DNA from: an uncultured Muribaculaceae bacterium
GTDB lineage: Bacteria; Bacteroidota; Bacteroidia; Bacteroidales; Muribaculaceae
NCBI GenBank assembly: GCA_910577315.1
Contig: CAJTME010000008.1
Coordinates: 62,001-126,000 of the forward strand
Reading direction: 5' to 3'
DNA: 64,000 nt
Positions 59,228-64,000 of this stretch are shown here, piece by piece. The number at the start of each line of letters is the position of its first letter. The stretch's first letter is position 1. Made by a program: the position numbers and the translations under genes. A model generated the notes under the pieces. It saw nothing but the letters and a program-made list of their open reading frames with translations, ran no database searches and was not told the DNA's origin.

Positions 59228-61288
59228 ATGAAAAAACTTCTACTCAGTATGTGTGCGGCCGCCCTGGCGGCCTCGGCCGTTGTGGCCCAAACCCCGCGCA
59301 CTCCTGTTCCGCAGGTTCGCATGAACGAGGGATTCTCGTTCCTCCCGCTCGATGAGGCTGTTGCTCCGCAGAAGGCTCCCGCCCTTGCCGGCGAGGCCAC
59401 CGATGCTGCCGCCGACGGGCAGTCGCTCGACTTCACCCTCGCTTTCGGGGTTTACGGCGCACTGTATTTCGTCGGTCAGAACGGCGGACCCCTTCCCGCC
59501 GGCACGACCTACTACCAGGCTTTTGCGCTTTCTGAAGCCAACCGCAAACTCTATGCCGGCAAGACGATTACGTCCATCAACATCGTCTCGCCCATGAACT
59601 CGCGCCTCTCCTCCACCTCGAAATATGTCAACGACATCACCGACGTAACCGTGTTCCTCACTCACGGCCTCGACAAGGAATTCTTCTATACCCAGAAAGG
59701 CAAGCTCGGCACCGACGGCTACACCCAGTATAAGATCGAGCTGGACACTCCTTATGTAATCGAGGAGGACAAGCCTCTCTATATCGGCTACTATGCACAG
59801 ACCGTGTCGCAGTATGACTACTATCTGGTGGTCGACGGCGTTGCCCGCGAGTCGCTTGACGGCGGCTACTGCGATGCCGTAACCGGCAGTGCCGCTCCGA
59901 AGTGGAACAATATCGCCCAGGACTACGGCAACCTCTGCATCGGCGCCACAATCGTGGGCGATAACCTTCCCGAAAACGGCGTGAGCATGTTCGGCATCGA
60001 ACTCCCCACGTACACCGCTCCCGGCGAACCCTTCTCGTTCGACATCGGCTTTATCGGCGCTGCCGCCAACGAGGCCAAGTCGGTTGAGATTGAGTACACC
60101 ATCGGCAACCAAACTCCCGAGACTCTTAAGATACCTTTCCAGGAACAGTATTATCTCGGCTTCAACGAGCCCGCCACCTACACCATCAGCAAGGTCGTAT
60201 GCAACGAGGTTGGCGCGGAAGTTCCCTTCTCGGTCAAGATAACCAAGGTGAACGACGTGCCCAACGTGTCGGAAGACAACCAGGCATCGGGCACCTTCCA
60301 GTGCTTCGATCCCTCGCTGGGCTTCACACGCCGCTTTGTGGTTGAGGAAGGCACCGGCACATGGTGTGGCTACTGCCCCCAGGGTTTTGTCATGATGCAA
60401 TACCTCCGCGAGAACTATCCCACTGAATTTATCCGCATAGCAATCCACGCTTCAAGCTCTCGCCCGGACCAGATGGAGGTTGCCACAACCTCGTCGGTAA
60501 TCAACGCACTGTTTGAAGGCTTCCCGCAGGCGTGGGTGAACCGTTCATACAACACCATGCTCGGTTATCAAGGTGTGGACGTGAACCAGGGCCTCGCCGA
60601 TTATTATGAGGCAAACAAGGACGTTCCCTCGATTGCCGATGTGGATCTTGCCCCCGAGTTCGCCACAAACGGCCGCTCCATCGAAATCCCCACCGCCGTC
60701 AAGGTTGCCATCGACGTGAACAACAACGACCGCTACCGCCTCGCATACTACATCACCGAGGACAACGTAGGCCCCTACAGCCAGGCCAACTACTATTCCG
60801 GCGGTCAGATGGGTGCCATGGGCGGCTGGGAAAACGAACCCAACCCCGTGCCCGACATGATGTTTGAGGACGTTGTACGCCGCCTCGTGGGCAACGCCAC
60901 CGGCGTGTCGGGCAGCCTGCCCGAGGAGATGAAGGCCGGCGAGACCTATGAGTATAGCACATCTGCCTCAATTGCGAACGTAACCGGCGACACATTCTTC
61001 GTGACCGCAATGGTTATCGACAGCAACACTCTTGAAATCGTCAACGCCAAGCAGGTTGAGCTCCGCAAGCCGGGCGGCGTGACTGACGTGGACGGCAATG
61101 GCACTGCCCTTGACGTGCGCGGCACCGCCGGTGCCATCGTCTTCGGCGGCGAATACGCTTCGGCAGCCGTCTACAACGTGGCCGGTCAGCTTGTGGCAAC
61201 TGCCGCAGGCGAGGCTTCGGTTGCACTGCCCGCAGGCCTCTACATCGTCAAGGCCGACGGCGCAACCGCCAAGGTTGTCGTGAAGTAA
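59228..61288 (+). CDS. Omp28-related secreted protein with thioredoxin-like CxxC and T9SS tail
   Basis: The 686-residue product has a signal peptide (to VVAQ, residue 21), a beta-rich N-terminal part (about 60-340) and an Omp28-like thioredoxin-fold domain (about 365-620). The redox-type motif is TWCGYCPQG (Cys380, Cys383). It ends with a sorting tail (VYNVAGQLVATA...LPAGLYIVKADG...KVVVK). A lipoprotein paralogue of the Omp28 domain is encoded at 62557-63396. The CxxC suggests thiol-disulfide activity at the cell surface, unproven. Confidence 0.88.
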   Translation: MKKLLLSMCAAALAASAVVAQTPRTPVPQVRMNEGFSFLPLDEAVAPQKAPALAGEATDAAADGQSLDFTLAFGVYGALYFVGQNGGPLPAGTTYYQAFALSEANRKLYAGKTITSINIVSPMNSRLSSTSKYVNDITDVTVFLTHGLDKEFFYTQKGKLGTDGYTQYKIELDTPYVIEEDKPLYIGYYAQTVSQYDYYLVVDGVARESLDGGYCDAVTGSAAPKWNNIAQDYGNLCIGATIVGDNLPENGVSMFGIELPTYTAPGEPFSFDIGFIGAAANEAKSVEIEYTIGNQTPETLKIPFQEQYYLGFNEPATYTISKVVCNEVGAEVPFSVKITKVNDVPNVSEDNQASGTFQCFDPSLGFTRRFVVEEGTGTWCGYCPQGFVMMQYLRENYPTEFIRIAIHASSSRPDQMEVATTSSVINALFEGFPQAWVNRSYNTMLGYQGVDVNQGLADYYEANKDVPSIADVDLAPEFATNGRSIEIPTAVKVAIDVNNNDRYRLAYYITEDNVGPYSQANYYSGGQMGAMGGWENEPNPVPDMMFEDVVRRLVGNATGVSGSLPEEMKAGETYEYSTSASIANVTGDTFFVTAMVIDSNTLEIVNAKQVELRKPGGVTDVDGNGTALDVRGTAGAIVFGGEYASAAVYNVAGQLVATAAGEASVALPAGLYIVKADGATAKVVVK

Positions 61289-61309
61289 ACGGAATCCCCC
61301 ATAGCATAG

Positions 61310-61346
61310 AACGCTCCGCACCCGATGGGCCGCGGAGCGTTTTTTG
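61310..61346 (+). terminator. terminator after the Omp28-like T9SS gene
   Basis: AACGCTCCGC (61310-61319) pairs with GCGGAGCGTT (61332-61341), followed by TTTTT. Confidence 0.9.
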
Positions 61347-61371
61347 TGCATGGGCGTCGCCTGGGTTGGTG

Positions 61372-61770
61372 GGGAGACAGGGTCGCCTGCGGCGACTACA
61401 TACTTTTTTTGTTTTGCCATTCGGGTTGTTTTGGCGCCTACGGCGCGACATACCGTTGATTAACATAGGATTATGCACGATGGGTCCCGGTAGGGGCGCA
61501 GCATGCTGCGCCCGCGCATGTGGCTTATCAACAATGTGTCGCGCCGCAGGCGCCGGGGCGCCCGGATGGCACAACAAAAAAAGCATGTAGTCGCCGCAGG
61601 CGCATTGTTTTTATGGCGACGGGGCATGCGCGGGCGCAGCATGCTGCGCCCCTACTGGCTTATCTGGTGTAATATTGTGGTAATCAACGGTATGTCGCGC
61701 CGTAGGCGCCAAAACCACCCGCATGGCAAACCTTAAAAATATGTAGTCGCCGCAGGCGACCCTGTCTCCC
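61372..61770. repeat. ~400-bp imperfect palindrome made of dispersed repeat modules
   Basis: Three pairs of exact inverted arms share one centre near 61571: 61372-61402 with 61740-61770 (31 bp), 61429-61462 with 61681-61714 (34 bp), and 61490-61520 with 61625-61655 (31 bp, containing GCGCAGCATGCTGCGC). The spacers between modules differ. Each module is itself a small palindrome. It fills most of the 562-base gap between two converging genes; small ORFs inside are not credible. A related copy is at 30567-30625. Confidence 0.9.
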
Positions 61771-61796
61771 GGATGCGGGCTTATTGGCGTCGGGGC

Positions 61797-61830
61797 ATAA
61801 AAAACGGCCATCCTGGGTGGGGATGGCCGT
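61797..61830 (-). terminator. terminator of the DUF6029-Omp28-cargo operon
   Basis: ACGGCCATCC (61804-61813) pairs with GGATGGCCGT (61821-61830), with a run of T residues on the minus strand. Confidence 0.85.
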
Positions 61831-61850
61831 GGAGTATGGGTTGCGGGGGA

Positions 61851-62534
61851 TTATTTCAGGACGATTTTGCCGGATTTGCCGTTGAGCGTGTAGATGTAGA
61901 TGCCGGCGGGGAGGTTGGCGGTCGAGAGGGTGCCGTTGCCGTTGATGTTGGCGCTGAGCACTTTCTTGCCGGTGATGCTGTAGAGGGCTGCGGCGGTGGG
62001 GGCACCGACGGTGTACTGTATGCCGCCGCTTACTGCGCGGAAAGCTGCGTCATCGGCAACGATGGTGGCTGTGCCGGAGCTGGGGTTTACGACGATGGTG
62101 AAGGTCTTGGTGGTGTTGGCCTTGTCGTCGGTGTAGCAGGCGGTGAAGGTGCTGGTGAAGGTGGGCACGGCTGCGCCGCCTTCTGTTTCGCCCATGATGT
62201 GGTACTTGAGGTCGAGTTTCTGTCCGGACTGGATGGTGGTGGTGCGGGTGATGTCGGTGCCGGTGTAGCATTGTCCCACGCATACCTCGACATCGAGGTT
62301 GCTGACCACGTTGATCTCGACCTGACCGATGAGGTCGGCGTGCAGGTAGACGCCCGGCTGGATGTTGTATTCAGCGTAGTCGCCGAAGTCGTCGACGTCG
62401 CCGTCCTGAAGTTCATATTCGACGGTGGCGCCGGGCTGGACGGCGGTGTTGCCTACATAGAACGTGAGCTCTTTTGCCGACATGGCGGTGGCGCTCAGCA
62501 GGGCTGCAGCAAGTGATAGGTAGAGTTTCTTCAT
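61851..62534 (-). CDS. small T9SS cargo protein
   Basis: The 227-residue product has a signal peptide (MKKLYLSLAAALLSATAMSA), a beta-rich domain (about 22-150, KELTFYVGNTAVQPGATVEYEL) and a classical sorting tail (ALYSITGKKVLSANINGNG...LPAGIYIYTLNGKSGKIVLK). No known function. It is the last gene of an operon with the Omp28-like lipoprotein, 22 bases apart. The start at 62534 is preferred over an in-frame ATG at 62564, which overlaps the upstream gene. Confidence 0.85.
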   Translation of the reverse strand: MKKLYLSLAAALLSATAMSAKELTFYVGNTAVQPGATVEYELQDGDVDDFGDYAEYNIQPGVYLHADLIGQVEINVVSNLDVEVCVGQCYTGTDITRTTTIQSGQKLDLKYHIMGETEGGAAVPTFTSTFTACYTDDKANTTKTFTIVVNPSSGTATIVADDAAFRAVSGGIQYTVGAPTAAALYSITGKKVLSANINGNGTLSTANLPAGIYIYTLNGKSGKIVLK

Positions 62535-62556
62535 AGACTTATTGTTTTTGTGTTGA

Positions 62557-63396
62557 TTATTCATTGGGAGAGTCGGACGGCTCGCCGGGGGCGGTCACCT
62601 CGGCGATGGCTGCCTGGCATACGCCGGTGGCGTCGCTGACAAAGGCAACGACCGAGAGGTTTGAGGCGTCCCAGCGCTCGTAGTCGTCATAGCGCAGGGC
62701 GATGGAGTAGGAGGCCGATTTGTGGATGCCGTTCTGCAGGGCGACCGCTTCGCCGTCGACGGGGGTGACGGGGGCGCGGAATACGTGGTTGTGGACGTAT
62801 TCGCGGTCGTATTTGCCGGTTTCGTCAATCTGGCGTGCTACGATGTCGTTTTCGAGAACCCACACGTTGAGGCGTCCGTCGATGTCGGCCTTTGGAGCGA
62901 GGGTGAGGTCGATTTTGATGTCATTGCCGTCGATGGCGGCGGCGAGGTCGATGTTGACACCGGCGGGGCGTTCGAGTTCCTCGTCGATGTATTCGGCCCA
63001 TTCATAGCGGCCGAGGACGCCGCTGCGGCGGTCGATGACTCCCGAGGGCCATGCGTCGATGCCGTATGCGTCGTTGTAGACCTGGCCTTCGTCGGTGCCG
63101 AGGCACACCTGGTTGCGGTCGAAGCGGGTCTGGGATTTGTTGAACGCCATGCCGCCGGCGTGGATGCTGACGGCGACAATCGAGCCGGGATATTGCTGCT
63201 GGAGCTGGGCTATGATTTTATGGGCGTCGGGGCAGTTGTTGCATTTCTGGCCGGTGAAGTCCTCGAGGAGGATGACGCGCTGGGCCTCGACGGCGTCGAC
63301 GGGGACGTAGCGTTCGTCTTCGTTGATATTGTCGCAGGCGGCGAGGGCCATGAGGGCTGCCGCGGGGATGATGAGTCGTGAAATAAGCTGGTTCAT
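62557..63396 (-). CDS. Omp28-related lipoprotein
   Basis: The 279-residue product has a lipoprotein signal (ALMALAAC, Cys21) and an Omp28-like domain. The thioredoxin-type motif is FTGQKCNNCPDAHK (Cys52, Cys55), followed by AYGIDAWPSGVIDR with the cis-Pro-like WPSG and a beta-rich C-terminal half. The DUF6029-like outer membrane protein is encoded 22 bases upstream and a T9SS cargo 22 bases downstream. Likely envelope-located; the role of the CxxC is unknown. The longer frame to 63516 overlaps the upstream gene and loses the signal. Confidence 0.9.
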   Translation of the reverse strand: MNQLISRLIIPAAALMALAACDNINEDERYVPVDAVEAQRVILLEDFTGQKCNNCPDAHKIIAQLQQQYPGSIVAVSIHAGGMAFNKSQTRFDRNQVCLGTDEGQVYNDAYGIDAWPSGVIDRRSGVLGRYEWAEYIDEELERPAGVNIDLAAAIDGNDIKIDLTLAPKADIDGRLNVWVLENDIVARQIDETGKYDREYVHNHVFRAPVTPVDGEAVALQNGIHKSASYSIALRYDDYERWDASNLSVVAFVSDATGVCQAAIAEVTAPGEPSDSPNE

Positions 63397-63418
63397 GGGT
63401 CTGGAGAGAGATGATTGG

Positions 63419-64000
63419 TTAGAAGTAATAAGAATATGCCACCTGGAAGCCGTGGTAGGCGGGTACCTTGCGGCATACGCCGCCCGAGCAGTTGTAGCCC
63501 TCGCGGGTGCGGCCATAGCTGAGCATGAGGCGGTTGGCGCGGTAGTTGCCGGTGACGCCGGCCATGTAGTAGTGGGTGCCGGTGTCGCCGCAGTTCCACA
63601 TGTCGCTGACGCTGAACATCAGGTAGGGGAGGACGGTGAGCTCGACCAGGCCGTAGGCCCAGTCTTTCTGGTCCTGGCGGGTGGTGAGGTACTGGAGTTC
63701 GGCGCGCAGGGTGAGGCGCTTGTTGAACTTGTACTTGCCCTCGAGCACGAAGATGTTGCTTTTTACGTCGCCTCCGTGGCCTTCGACGGCGGTCTGGTTG
63801 TAGAGCTGGTTCATGTATAGGAACGACATCTGCAGCGAGGGGGTGAGCTTCTTCTCAATCTGGATGTTGAAGTCGTGGTAGTAGTTGTCGCCGAGGCCGA
63901 AGAACGAGGTCGAGGTGCCGTCGGTACCCCAAATCGTGCCGTTGGGGCCGAGCTGGGCGGGAGCGCGGTGGTCAAGGCCGCGGATATAGCTGGCATTGAC
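63419..64000 (-). CDS. DUF6029-like outer membrane beta-barrel protein, C-terminal part (cut by window edge)
   Basis: The frame is open to the end of the window and encodes at least 193 residues of alternating beta strands (YYHDFNIQIEKKLTPSLQMSFLYM, SNIFVLEGKYKFNKRLTLRAELQYL, YMAGVTGNYRANRLMLSYGRTREGYNCSGGVCR). It ends in the aromatic VAYSYYF that is typical of barrels inserted by Bam. The pattern matches DUF6029 proteins often found beside Omp28-like lipoproteins. The N-terminus is outside the window. Confidence 0.8.
   Translation of the reverse strand, partial: VNASYIRGLDHRAPAQLGPNGTIWGTDGTSTSFFGLGDNYYHDFNIQIEKKLTPSLQMSFLYMNQLYNQTAVEGHGGDVKSNIFVLEGKYKFNKRLTLRAELQYLTTRQDQKDWAYGLVELTVLPYLMFSVSDMWNCGDTGTHYYMAGVTGNYRANRLMLSYGRTREGYNCSGGVCRKVPAYHGFQVAYSYYF

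Noticed and set aside
61503..61736. Small Arg-rich open frames inside the large palindrome
   Set aside because: They arise from the repeated GC-rich modules, recur in pieces wherever the repeat occurs, and have no start signals.
1..64000. CRISPR arrays, rRNA genes, insertion sequences, toxin-antitoxin pairs
   Set aside because: Looked for on both strands; no regularly spaced repeats, rRNA sequence, transposase frame or convincing toxin-antitoxin pair was seen.

Overview
This window is chromosomal DNA of a high-GC member of the Bacteroidales, most likely a Muribaculaceae (S24-7) relative. The assignment rests on four things: promoters of the TTTG-N19/20-TAnnTTTG type in front of most genes, the absence of Shine-Dalgarno sequences, many secreted proteins with type IX secretion (T9SS) C-terminal sorting domains, and families typical of the order (C10 peptidases, BspA leucine-rich repeat proteins, Omp28-like and DUF6029-like proteins, a GxxExxY protein). 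The species call is inference.

Layout. 1-9.4 kb: a truncated BspA-type protein, dGTPase, a PpiD/SurA-like periplasmic foldase, then a serpin, a C10 cysteine peptidase and a small secreted Ig-like protein that together look like a protease/inhibitor cassette, and a TPR sensor-like gene broken by a -1 frameshift exactly at a perfect hairpin. 9.5-19.8 kb: metK with an attenuator-like leader, an SGNH hydrolase, a three-gene envelope operon ending in a TPM protein, a Na/phosphate symporter, and korAB. 20-23.4 kb: an isolated capsid-like plus portal-like cassette with no terminase, integrase or tail genes, just before tRNA-Val. 23.8-32 kb: lysS, gpsA, a tetrapyrrole-methylase family methyltransferase, an MBL hydrolase, then on the minus strand tadA-lpxB-LMW phosphatase, a GxxExxY gene between palindromic repeats, and rnz. 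32-43 kb: a secreted endonuclease I with T9SS tail and two PorU/gingipain-like C25 proteins flanking rex and a small FAH-like protein that seems to have lost its metal ligands. 43-47.6 kb: an operon with a CBS-less arabinose-5-phosphate isomerase, a PfkB protein without the catalytic motif, ribH, a lipoprotein and a SUI1-type factor, divergent from purB. 47.6-64 kb: a T9SS cargo region (four large secreted proteins, one BspA protein, one small cargo), a COG0523 metallochaperone GTPase, and a DUF6029-Omp28-cargo operon; a ~400-bp imperfect palindrome of dispersed repeats lies between converging genes.

How the parts fit together: the two C25 proteins are candidates for the sortase that cleaves and attaches the T9SS cargo encoded around them (at least six proteins share a ...GxYIV...K-V-V-K-type tail). 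Most of the rest is housekeeping. The items most worth follow-up are the capsid/portal cassette, the metK leader, the repeated occurrence of a -7 promoter box 4-5 nt before the start codon (predicted leaderless mRNAs), the frameshift at a quasi-palindrome, and two apparent pseudoenzymes kept in operons.
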